From Candidatus Bathyarchaeota archaeon (GTDB taxonomy: Archaea; Thermoproteota; Bathyarchaeia; TCS64), in NCBI GenBank assembly GCA_014730055.1, contig WJIV01000181.1:1-16915 (forward strand): 16,915 nt of DNA, given 5' to 3'. The first letter of the stretch is position 1. Each line of letters opens with the position of its first letter. The position numbers were made by a program, and so were the translations under genes. Below the pieces are notes generated by a model. The model was not told the origin of the DNA. It searched no databases and saw nothing but the letters and a program-made list of their open reading frames with translations. Positions 1 to 10,432 of this stretch are shown one piece after another.

Positions 1-1317
1 GCCCTCGGTTGAAACGAGGCTTATGGTCTCAACGAACTGTATCGTCTCATCTATCCATTTATTGATCTGGGTTTCTATACCCTTAATGTATAGGTTGTAA
101 TCTTCCTCAAATCGTGGACTGCTGTAAATTAGTTGTTCAACTTTCTCATCAAATTCTTCGTAGGAATAGCTATTTGTTCTTATCAAATAATCCTTGTATA
201 ACTCATTGAGTTCTTCTCTTTTGATATCTAATACCCTTTCAAGCTTCCTTAGTATCTCCAGCTTTTCCTTTCTGATCTCAGCTAAATGCTGCATCTTTTC
301 GAGGTTTGATAGGAAGGCCTCAACATAGGCATCTACAGGATAGTTTACCTTTACCATACTTAAGGTATGAATAGTATCATCTGTGAGTCCTACTTCTGTT
401 CCAATACCACTCATCAAGTCTGCCATGTCGAAATCCATGAGGACATAGATCATCTCGACAATCATTCGATCGATTTCCTCTCTGGCTTCTATGATATTCC
501 CTGTCTTACTGTAAGCAGGCATCAATGGCAAGAATAACACGCTGTTGAAAGGGTTCCTGTATACCTCTCCTAGACCATTTACTATCAACTCGTTTTTCTC
601 TCTGTTGATTAGCAAATCAAATTCCTTTATTCCATTAAACGCGCTATAACCTTTAGCCGGGGGGTCGTCACCAGGGCAAGGAAGTATGGATAGGCCAATT
701 ATTGGCACACCACTACCGACTGACTGGCGCAGGTGTCTTGCGAAATCAAGAACCATGCCTGAACCAGTCCCTCCCCCAAGACCAAAAACAATTAAAATAA
801 TTGGACTATGAATGCTGCTCAAGGCAGCATCTTTGAATATATTAGTAAACGATTTGATGATTCCTAATTGGTAATAATTCAGGTTGTAAATTGCCTTAGC
901 GAGGCTACGTCTTCTTCCAGCACCACCTGCCAAGGGGGGTATAGCAACCGTACTTGGAAGCCAGGGGTTGTATTCACGAAGCTTAACACCCTCGTTCAAC
1001 AAATGCTCCTTGAACTTATTCTGAACAAAGTCAAACATGGCCTCAGCTGAGGGGAATTTCACGCTTTTTGATATCAGGTTGACTCTTTCCTGTGGTATTC
1101 CCTTTCTTCGCATTTGTTCCTGGATCTTATTATATGCCTCATCAAGGCTCTTGATGTCCGGGTCAGCTATATCCATGGCCATGAGGCTAAGTCTTGTTGC
1201 GCTGCTGTCAAGTAGCTGCATTGTTTTCTCGTTCTTTAGGAAATTTTCTACAACGTTGGTTCCTGCTCCCCCGAGTCCAACGATGTGTATGATGCTGCTG
1301 TATCCTAGTTCTGACAT
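1..1317 (-). CDS. Tubulin/FtsZ-superfamily GTPase, 3' end cut by window edge
   Basis: The visible 439 residues start at ATG 1317 and read through base 1 without a stop. Seen: a nucleotide-binding N-terminus IVGLGGAGTNVV (about residues 12-23), the tubulin/FtsZ signature FGLGGGTGSGM (178-188), and a T7-like catalytic loop LMDFDMADLMSG (293-304) resembling the FtsZ DFADV loop, so both GTP binding and polymer-activated hydrolysis look possible. The first and second glycine boxes are about 165 residues apart, far more than in FtsZ, and a second glycine/arginine patch (AGGAGRRRSLAKA, 130-142) lies in the insertion. After about residue 330 the chain is charged and helical, probably coiled. This is not a canonical FtsZ or CetZ; it recalls the FtsZ-like (Tubulin-like, FtsZl) families proposed for membrane remodelling. 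The start overlaps the stop of the upstream membrane-protein gene (TAATG), implying coupled translation. Superfamily assignment is firm; subfamily and cellular role are inference. Confidence 0.86.
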   Translation of the reverse strand, partial: MSELGYSSIIHIVGLGGAGTNVVENFLKNEKTMQLLDSSATRLSLMAMDIADPDIKSLDEAYNKIQEQMRRKGIPQERVNLISKSVKFPSAEAMFDFVQNKFKEHLLNEGVKLREYNPWLPSTVAIPPLAGGAGRRRSLAKAIYNLNYYQLGIIKSFTNIFKDAALSSIHSPIILIVFGLGGGTGSGMVLDFARHLRQSVGSGVPIIGLSILPCPGDDPPAKGYSAFNGIKEFDLLINREKNELIVNGLGEVYRNPFNSVLFLPLMPAYSKTGNIIEAREEIDRMIVEMIYVLMDFDMADLMSGIGTEVGLTDDTIHTLSMVKVNYPVDAYVEAFLSNLEKMQHLAEIRKEKLEILRKLERVLDIKREELNELYKDYLIRTNSYSYEEFDEKVEQLIYSSPRFEEDYNLYIKGIETQINKWIDETIQFVETISLVSTEG

Positions 1318-2291
1318 TAGGCTCTCTCCGCTTCTTTTAGTCGATCATTTATCTCCTCAAGTCTATTGGCAAGGTTTCTGTCTATTCTCTGGGCTCTTGC
1401 TTGGAGGGCTTCCATCTCCCTTATCTGGTCTTCAACGATCATTGTTTTGAAACCTAGTCTGCTTCGAGTTCTTACGAATAATACTATACCTATTATACTG
1501 AGTATTAATAAAGCCCCAGTTACGGGTAGGAAATACTGCTCTTGGAAACTTGGCCCTGTCTGTGTTGGAGGTGATTCTACTTCCATTGTCTCAAGCAAGT
1601 TTATCGCAGTATCGACTAATCCATTTTCAGCCTGTTGTTTGGCTAACTCCAAGAAGTTCTCAGATAACTGGATAAAGGCTGGGTCTACGTTTGTTGCTCT
1701 GTATTGCTCTAGCTGAGCCTCCTTTTGCCTTAGCAAGAATCGATAGTCATCTATTTTCTCATCAATAACCGTGATTGTAATATTATCATATAGGGTCTGA
1801 GCTGGTCCCCACAATTCCACAACTGTAAGATTCACCGGCTTATGCAACACAATACTATCCCCTACTCTGGTTAGATTTCTATCAATTCTACCAATCACGT
1901 TAATCTCATAAACTCCCTCAATATGGTTAAACCTAAAACTTCTCTGAGCGGGGTTGAAATCAGGTGTAACAGGAAGCTCCACTGTACCTATCTCCCAGAA
2001 TACCTCCTCTGACTGTTTCTCTATCTCCTCTGAGAGACGTAATTCAAGTACTGCATTATCAACGGTCTGCCTGACATTTAACCTAAAATTCAGGTTATAC
2101 TCATCTCCAGCAAGCACCGGAGCATTTTGTAAAAGTTGTTGATCGCCAGCATTCCAGGATAGAACCAGCTGACCTGTTTGATAATCTTCTAGAGTATATT
2201 CTTCAATCCATGAGATTCCGTTCTGTCCCCAGACGGGAATGCAAGCTGATATCAATATTATGAACAGCATCGTGACGCAAGCTTTCTTCAA
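1317..2291 (-). CDS. Secreted/type I membrane protein with cytosolic coiled coil, probable anchor for the tubulin-like GTPase
   Basis: No family recognised. I chose TTG 2291 because AGGGG (2300-2304) lies 8 bases upstream and the product then begins with a clean signal peptide (KKACVTMLFIILISACIPVWGQ-type, residues 2-23, hydrophobic 7-20). An in-frame ATG at 2462 would overlap panB by 31 bases and put a basic tail before the signal; ATG 2357 is another option but lies upstream of the likely transcription start. With the TTG start (324 aa): a beta-rich extracytoplasmic region (about 24-175) with three N-X-T sequons, a helical segment (about 176-240), a transmembrane helix (about 254-273) followed by RTRSR, and a charged cytosolic coiled coil (about 284-323). 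The topology places the coiled coil on the side where the GTPase polymer would lie. The one-base overlap with that gene suggests they work together, for example as membrane tether or receptor; this is inference. Confidence 0.78.
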   Translation of the reverse strand: MKKACVTMLFIILISACIPVWGQNGISWIEEYTLEDYQTGQLVLSWNAGDQQLLQNAPVLAGDEYNLNFRLNVRQTVDNAVLELRLSEEIEKQSEEVFWEIGTVELPVTPDFNPAQRSFRFNHIEGVYEINVIGRIDRNLTRVGDSIVLHKPVNLTVVELWGPAQTLYDNITITVIDEKIDDYRFLLRQKEAQLEQYRATNVDPAFIQLSENFLELAKQQAENGLVDTAINLLETMEVESPPTQTGPSFQEQYFLPVTGALLILSIIGIVLFVRTRSRLGFKTMIVEDQIREMEALQARAQRIDRNLANRLEEINDRLKEAERA

Positions 2292-2364
2292 TGTACTAGC
2301 CCCTGCATTACCTTTGGATAGGTTTTTCAATTTAAATTGTGCTGTATTCAAACACATATTTTGT

Positions 2365-2376
2365 AAAAAATATTTC
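2365..2376 (-). promoter_or_regulatory. Probable TATA promoter of the anchor/tubulin-like gene pair
   Basis: On the minus strand GAAATATTTTTT lies in the 140-base gap between panB and the TTG start at 2291. Initiation about 25 bases downstream (near 2345) would give a leader of roughly 50 bases carrying AGGGG. It suggests the pair can be transcribed independently of panB. Motif reading only. Confidence 0.45.
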
Positions 2377-2431
2377 AATATTCTTCTATTATCCCTTAAT
2401 GTAGGTTTATGTTTCTGAATTAAAAAATGTC

Positions 2432-3307
2432 TCACACTTTCTGGTAATAACCTTTGTAACAATATTCCTCAGATGGGAAAACACCGGTACGAACTTCATC
2501 AGAATATGTCTTAATACTATCAAGTATAATCGAGCCTACATCCGAGTATCTTTTGACAAATGAAGGCTTCCTCAATATACCGGGGTCTTGTAATCCAATA
2601 ATATCATGAAGGATAAGTAATTGTCCATCAACAAATGGGCCTGCTCCTATTCCATAGACTGGCATATCAACAGCCTCTGTAAGCACTTTGCCAGCCAATG
2701 GAGGCATAGCCTCCAGAAGTACCATATGGCAACCAGCCTCCTGTAGTGCTACGATATCAGATTTTAAAACCTGAATTCCCTCAGTATCTTTTCCCTGTAC
2801 TCTATACCCACCCAATTGACCGATATTTTGTGGAGTCAAGCCTATATGGCCCATTACTACTATTCCTGCATCAACCATAGCTTTTACTCTACTAGCAACT
2901 CTTTTTCCGCCTTCACATTTTACTGCATCACAACCTGCTTCAGAAATGAATCTTCCAGCGTTCTTTATTGCAACCTCATCACTCGGTTGATATGACATAT
3001 ATGGCATGTCGCCTATTACAAAAGCGCGGCTTGTGGCTCTTGTAACCGCCTTGCAGTGATGTATCATTTCATCCATCCCAACGCTGATAGTTGAGCTGTA
3101 TCCAAGGGTAGTGTTCGCAACACTATCTCCAACAAGGATCAAATCTACTCCCGCTAGGTCCGCTAACCTGGCCATTGGGTAATCGTAAGCTGTTACAAAT
3201 ACAGTTTTCTTACCCTGTCTTTTCAAGCGTCTAAGAGTATTGAGATTGATTTTTTTGGTTGATCTATTCTGTTTAGAAAAGGAATTTTGATTCTGTTTTA
3301 TATTCAC
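2432..3307 (-). CDS. panB: 3-methyl-2-oxobutanoate hydroxymethyltransferase (ketopantoate hydroxymethyltransferase)
   Basis: This enzyme transfers a hydroxymethyl group from methylene-tetrahydropterin to 2-oxoisovalerate, giving ketopantoate for pantothenate and CoA. The 291-residue product covers the whole family. Seen: TAYDYPMARLAD (39-50), LILVGDSVANTTLGY (56-70), GDMPYMSYQPS (99-109), AVKCEGG (128-134), VMGHIGLTPQ (151-160), GGYRVQGK (166-173), LLEAMP (197-202) and YGIGAGPFVDGQ (218-229). By comparison with E. coli PanB, D61, D100 and E132 should hold Mg2+ and E199 should be the catalytic base; all are present. The start is GTG 3307 with GGTGA (3320-3324) ahead of it; the polar stretch of about 18 residues before the conserved core is longer than usual. 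No other CoA gene is adjacent. Confidence 0.95.
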   Translation of the reverse strand: MNIKQNQNSFSKQNRSTKKINLNTLRRLKRQGKKTVFVTAYDYPMARLADLAGVDLILVGDSVANTTLGYSSTISVGMDEMIHHCKAVTRATSRAFVIGDMPYMSYQPSDEVAIKNAGRFISEAGCDAVKCEGGKRVASRVKAMVDAGIVVMGHIGLTPQNIGQLGGYRVQGKDTEGIQVLKSDIVALQEAGCHMVLLEAMPPLAGKVLTEAVDMPVYGIGAGPFVDGQLLILHDIIGLQDPGILRKPSFVKRYSDVGSIILDSIKTYSDEVRTGVFPSEEYCYKGYYQKV

Positions 3308-3319
3308 CAGACATCTCGT

Positions 3320-3356
3320 TCACCGTATCTTTCATGGCATGTTTTTGGTTTTTAAG
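3320..3356 (-). promoter_or_regulatory. panB promoter (TATA-like element) and ribosome binding site
   Basis: The minus strand reads CTTAAAAACC at 3348-3357, about 25 bases before a predicted start near 3327, then GGTGA at 3320-3324, 12 bases before GTG 3307. This supports GTG as the panB start. Confidence 0.45.
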
Positions 3357-3388
3357 TATGCTCACAATTATTTTGGTAATAAACTCTA

Positions 3389-3398
3389 TTTTATAATA
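3389..3398 (+). promoter_or_regulatory. TATA-type promoter of the creatininase-family gene
   Basis: TTTTATAATA lies 36-46 bases before ATG 3435. Initiation near 3420 gives a leader of about 15 bases with no clear Shine-Dalgarno, so translation is probably short-leadered or nearly leaderless. It sits in the divergent gap shared with panB. Confidence 0.55.
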
Positions 3399-3434
3399 CA
3401 GTTAATTTAATCAAACATCCTTATAGATCTTGAA

Positions 3435-4184
3435 ATGTCAAAGTCCATAATCGAGATGAATGGTCATACTTTTAGAGCAAATAATTTTAACAAAGCTGTT
3501 CTAGCAATAGGGTCAACGGAGTACCATGGGAGTCATCTTCCATATGGGACAGATACTATTGTGGCTCATCATCTTGCGAATCAAATCGCTTCCAAAGTCA
3601 ATATCCTTATGCTTCCAACTATTCCAATAGGCATGAGCCATCATTACAGTGGCTTTCCTATTTCCCTTTCTTTTAGCACGGAGACATTGATGCATATACT
3701 GAAAGACATATTCAAATCCTTAGATCGACATAATATCAAGCGTCTGTTAATTATCAATGGCCACGATGGAAACATTCCAGCTATACAAGCAGCCACAAAT
3801 GAATACCGGACAAATAACCCCGAATTCAAGATAGCAGTATTGGAAGCCTGGTGGGAAACAGCATCAAAATTACTTCCAAAGAATACCTTTGAAGTATGGG
3901 ACGGTCTTGGACACGGAGGTGAAGGGGAGACATCAATAATGCTCCATATCAAGCCAGAACTGGTAAATATGGATGAAGCCAAAGGGGTAGTTCCCAAATT
4001 ACCAGAAGCTATTCAATACAAGTGGATATTTAGTGAGATTACTCCATATGGAGCTACTGGGGACCCAACTAAAGCAAGCCCCCATAAAGGAAAATTAATG
4101 AATGAAGCTCTATTGAGAACGCTACTTAACTTTATCACAAAGATGGAAGAATGTAACTGGGAAATTAGTAAATTCAATAATTGA
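3435..4184 (+). CDS. Creatininase/FAPy-deformylase family metal-dependent amidohydrolase
   Basis: Full-length (249 aa) member of the creatininase family, cytosolic enzymes with a dinuclear metal site. Seen: IGSTEYHGSHLPYGTD (25-40), where most relatives have GSxEQHGxHLPxxTD; MSHHYSGFPISLS (67-79); INGHDGN (107-113); GHGGEGETS (159-167), matching HAGExETS; and GATGDPTKAS (206-215). Likely metal ligands are E29, H31, D40, H110 and E163. The family includes creatininase, the archaeal formamidopyrimidine deformylase of riboflavin/F420 synthesis, and the mycofactocin peptidase MftE; I cannot tell which reaction applies. Y30 replaces the usual Gln of the first motif. It diverges from panB and has its own TATA element, and no cofactor-synthesis gene nearby points to a substrate. 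Confidence 0.9.
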   Translation: MSKSIIEMNGHTFRANNFNKAVLAIGSTEYHGSHLPYGTDTIVAHHLANQIASKVNILMLPTIPIGMSHHYSGFPISLSFSTETLMHILKDIFKSLDRHNIKRLLIINGHDGNIPAIQAATNEYRTNNPEFKIAVLEAWWETASKLLPKNTFEVWDGLGHGGEGETSIMLHIKPELVNMDEAKGVVPKLPEAIQYKWIFSEITPYGATGDPTKASPHKGKLMNEALLRTLLNFITKMEECNWEISKFNN

Positions 4185-4307
4185 AGCTAACTCTAAACCA
4201 ATATACCGCATCATCTATGTCTCAAAATATAATGACAATCACATAATTTTAAGGTCGAAAAGCGTATTGTTCTGACATTTAGACCTTATTAGTGCAAAAG
4301 CATAACG

Positions 4308-4320
4308 TTTTTATTTATAC
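4308..4320 (+). promoter_or_regulatory. rRNA operon promoter (TATA element)
   Basis: TTTTTATTTATAC lies at 4308-4320 after a purine-rich stretch that could serve as BRE (4296-4307). Initiation about 25 bases on (near 4340) falls just before the first leader hairpin (4344-4377), which supports the assignment. The rest of 4185-4307 shows no gene. Confidence 0.55.
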
Positions 4321-4339
4321 TCTGTGGTACAGTTGGTGC

Positions 4340-4541
4340 GAGCAATCGCGTCCGCCCAGTAGACGGCGGCTACGATTTGACAGAGGCATTTGCCTCAGGA
4401 TGAAGAATCGACCTCCGATGGCGGGAACATGTATGATGACTCGAGTAAAGACAGGGATGTCTTCGAGTCTGAGAAGGGTCGAAGCAAAGATTATGCTTCC
4501 TCGTTTCAATCCAGTTTTAAATTAATACTTGCGGTTTACTC
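4340..4541 (+). other. Structured 5' leader of the pre-rRNA
   Basis: Three hairpins precede the processing stem. First: AATCG (4344-4348) pairs with CGATT (4373-4377), capped by CCGCC (4352-4356) with GGCGG (4365-4369). Second: GAGGC (4383-4387) pairs with GCCTC (4392-4396), loop ATTT. Third: GACTCG (4438-4443) pairs with CGAGTC (4464-4469) and AAGAC (4448-4452) with GTCTT (4459-4463). There is no open coding signal and no tRNA shape. The leader is expected to be cut off during 16S maturation. Confidence 0.65.
4472..4507 (+). other. 5' arm of the 16S precursor-processing stem
   Basis: GGGTCGAAGC (4476-4485) pairs perfectly with GCTTCGACCC (6071-6080), and GCTTCCT (4495-4501) with AGGAAGC (6058-6064). 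Between them GATT (4489-4492) can pair with GATC (6065-6068), flanked by AAA and AT on the 5' side and AA on the 3' side. This is a relaxed bulge-helix-bulge, the substrate of the archaeal splicing endonuclease, enclosing the whole 16S gene. Confidence 0.8.
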
Positions 4542-6041
<1,500 letters not shown>

Positions 6042-6216
6042 AGAAAGAATAGAAGCAAGGAAGCGATCAAGCTTCGACCCATCTAAATTTCAATAATGTG
6101 CAACACCCAAACGAAAAGTTGGGGGTGAAGGGCATAGCCTAACCGTCCTGGACAGATGGTCATGGCGATGACGCCGTGTATAGGCTCCGACTCCAGCTGT
6201 GGGAACAGTATAAAGC
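6042..6216 (+). other. 16S-23S internal transcribed spacer without tRNA
   Basis: It holds the 3' arm of the 16S stem (6051-6080), a hairpin CACCC...GGGTG (6104-6127), a small hairpin GTCAT/ATGAC (6159-6173), and the 5' arm of the 23S stem (6174-6219). There is no tRNA: I find no T-arm GTTCRA sequence or cloverleaf, so the tRNA-Ala found here in many euryarchaea is absent. Confidence 0.8.
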
Positions 6217-9206
<2,990 letters not shown>

Positions 9207-9256
9207 CCAGCTTAATTTTATACTGTTCTCATAGGAGAATTCGGAGCCGTACACGG
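9207..9256 (+). other. 3' arm of the 23S processing stem with canonical bulge-helix-bulge
   Basis: CCAGC (9207-9211) pairs with GCTGG (6215-6219), TTTATACTGTT (9217-9227) with AACAGTATAAA (6204-6214), CTCATA (9228-9233) with TGTGGG (6198-6203), GGAG (9234-9237) with CTCC (6191-6194), TCGGAGCC (9241-9248) with GGCTCCGA (6183-6190), and TACACGG (9250-9256) with CCGTGTA (6174-6180). The four-base CTCC/GGAG helix is bracketed by two three-base bulges on opposite strands, AGC (6195-6197) and AAT (9238-9240). Confidence 0.85.
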
Positions 9257-9271
9257 TGCCACATTATTAAA

Positions 9272-9310
9272 TTTTCATTATTTTAGATTAAAATGAAAGT
9301 GTTTTTTATA
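9272..9310 (+). terminator. Probable rRNA operon terminator
   Basis: An AT-rich inverted repeat (TTTTCATT...TTTTA with TAAAATGAAAG, 9272-9299, three-base bulge) is followed by a T-run (9302-9307). It comes just after the 23S stem, with no 5S gene before it. Archaeal termination often needs only the T-run, so the hairpin may be incidental. Confidence 0.45.
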
Positions 9311-9334
9311 TAGGTAATTTTATGAAAAAAAATA

Positions 9335-9823
9335 TTATTCAGCTTTCTTAGTTCTGACTCTTTCAAGTTCGGATAATAAAAATTCCTCATACATCTCATC
9401 GAACCTACTCTGCACATCATCAGACTTACGTGCAACCCTTCCTCGGAGAGACATGTTAATACTTGTTATCCGGTCAATAGTTTCCTCAGCTAGAAACTTT
9501 CCAGCGGTATAAACAGAGATCCCTAGTTTATTTATCAACTGAAACTGGCGATCAAATTGATCCTGTAATCTGTTATACTGATTTAATGCATCGAGTCCCT
9601 CATCGGTAATCTTGAAGCCAGAATCAACCTCCTCAACGAGGTTATCTCTCAGAAGTCTGCTAAGTAGAGGATAGATCAATCCTGGGGAAGGGGTCCAGTC
9701 ACCTTCACTTCTTATTTCTGCCTCTTCTATGATCTCTTTCCCAGTCATGGGTCTTTCAGTTAGTAGATACAAAACATAAAATCGGGTAAACCCCCTTGGT
9801 ACTTTTGCTCTAATCTGCTCCAT
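9335..9823 (-). CDS. PadR-family transcriptional regulator
   Basis: 162 residues. The N-terminal winged helix (about 10-78) shows RFYVLYLLTERPMTGKEI (14-31) and the PadR hallmark WTPSPGLIYPLLSRLLRDNL (43-62), then a wing ending in KITDEG (71-76). The C-terminus (about 80-160) is helical and charged, as expected for the dimerisation arm of PadR proteins. ATG 9823 follows AAGGCGG-like sequence. It faces the 23S gene convergently and diverges from the TRAM-like gene. Palindromes around its promoter suggest autorepression. The inducer is unknown. Confidence 0.9.
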   Translation of the reverse strand: MEQIRAKVPRGFTRFYVLYLLTERPMTGKEIIEEAEIRSEGDWTPSPGLIYPLLSRLLRDNLVEEVDSGFKITDEGLDALNQYNRLQDQFDRQFQLINKLGISVYTAGKFLAEETIDRITSINMSLRGRVARKSDDVQSRFDEMYEEFLLSELERVRTKKAE

Positions 9824-9842
9824 TTATACTACCGCCTTATTA

Positions 9843-9915
9843 CGCTAGCGATATTTTGATTTTATAAGGATTTAAGCATATCGCTAGTGATATAAATACG
9901 ATTTTAATAGCGCTA
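9843..9915. promoter_or_regulatory. padR promoter with palindromic operator sites
   Basis: The minus-strand TATA element CCTTATAAAATC (9858-9869) is bracketed by CGCTAGCG (9843-9850), near the expected start of transcription, and ATATCGCTAGTGATAT (9878-9893, 14 of 16 bases symmetric) just upstream. A third palindrome, TAGCGCTA (9908-9915), lies further towards the divergent gene. The two outer ends of the TATA box share the core CGCTAG, as expected for an autoregulated repressor. Confidence 0.65.
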
Positions 9916-9960
9916 AAAGTACTTTGGGTGAGATATACCATATTAAATAAATAACTGGCT

Positions 9961-9968
9961 CTATATAG
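9961..9968 (+). promoter_or_regulatory. TATA element of the TRAM-like protein gene
   Basis: CTATATAG lies about 25-30 bases before ATG 9993, so the transcript would be leaderless or nearly so. An AT-rich alternative lies at 9940-9952. Confidence 0.45.
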
Positions 9969-9992
9969 TTAATTTGATTTGAATTGTATAAT

Positions 9993-10334
9993 ATGGAAGA
10001 ATCAACCCCCGATGTTAGCTTAGGGGATGAACTAACTGTTTTGGTATTAAAAGGAAAAGGCGATAGTATTATCAGCAGAATGAAAGATGGCCGAGTTATT
10101 TTGTTTAACAGGGAGAATGTATTATTCAATGAATTGGAGCCAGGAATGATAGTTGAGGCCAAGGTGAGCTTCATAGCTCAGAATTATATAATTGTGGACC
10201 CTATTGCTCCACCTGAGAAGGGCCCGGAAGCAGTAAAACTCGGTCTAGAGATGGTAACTGAGACTGAAAACTGGGAAAACGCTGTGATAGCAAACGCACT
10301 TCAATACATAATCCAATTACTTGAAGAGGTATAA
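9993..10334 (+). CDS. Small protein with TRAM-like beta-barrel domain
   Basis: 113 residues from ATG 9993; an in-frame TTG at 9984 is less likely because initiation is predicted near 9990. Residues about 9-70 fit the TRAM pattern of a small RNA-binding beta-barrel: GDELTVLVLKGKGDSIISR (11-29), KDGRVILF (31-38), ELEPGMIVEAKV (47-58) and NYIIVDPI (64-71), as in the domain attached to TrmA/MiaB-type tRNA-modifying enzymes and in stand-alone archaeal TRAM proteins. Residues 72-113 form a less typical helical tail. The gene diverges from padR and precedes pyrI-pyrE by 98 bases with a separate promoter between. RNA binding is inferred; the domain call is by pattern only. Confidence 0.65.
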   Translation: MEESTPDVSLGDELTVLVLKGKGDSIISRMKDGRVILFNRENVLFNELEPGMIVEAKVSFIAQNYIIVDPIAPPEKGPEAVKLGLEMVTETENWENAVIANALQYIIQLLEEV

Positions 10335-10380
10335 AAATCATCAAACAAATTTACTCCTTTTTCGGATTTTCCTTAAAATT

Positions 10381-10425
10381 TTTAATAAAAACATTTTTAC
10401 ATCAACGTTAATGGATTCTAAAGGG
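10381..10425 (+). promoter_or_regulatory. pyrI-pyrE promoter and Shine-Dalgarno
   Basis: TTTAATAAAA (10381-10390) is a TATA-type element predicting a start near 10410. AAGGG (10421-10425) lies 7 bases before TTG 10433, supporting that unusual start. A five-codon frame ATG GAT TCT AAA GGG TAA (10411-10428) sits over this leader. Confidence 0.5.
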
Positions 10426-10432
10426 TAATCAA

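Noticed and set aside
868..1716. Plus-strand frames at 868-1050, 1037-1450 and 1366-1716
   Set aside because: Antisense shadows of the tubulin-like gene and its anchor partner, which have clear motifs on the minus strand.
4433..4472. Possible C/D box guide RNA in the rRNA leader (ATGATGA and CTGA boxes)
   Set aside because: No terminal stem or convincing guide segment; the same bases are better explained by the hairpin at 4438-4469.
6100..6190. Possible tRNA in the 16S-23S spacer
   Set aside because: The hairpins there do not make a cloverleaf and no T-arm consensus is present.
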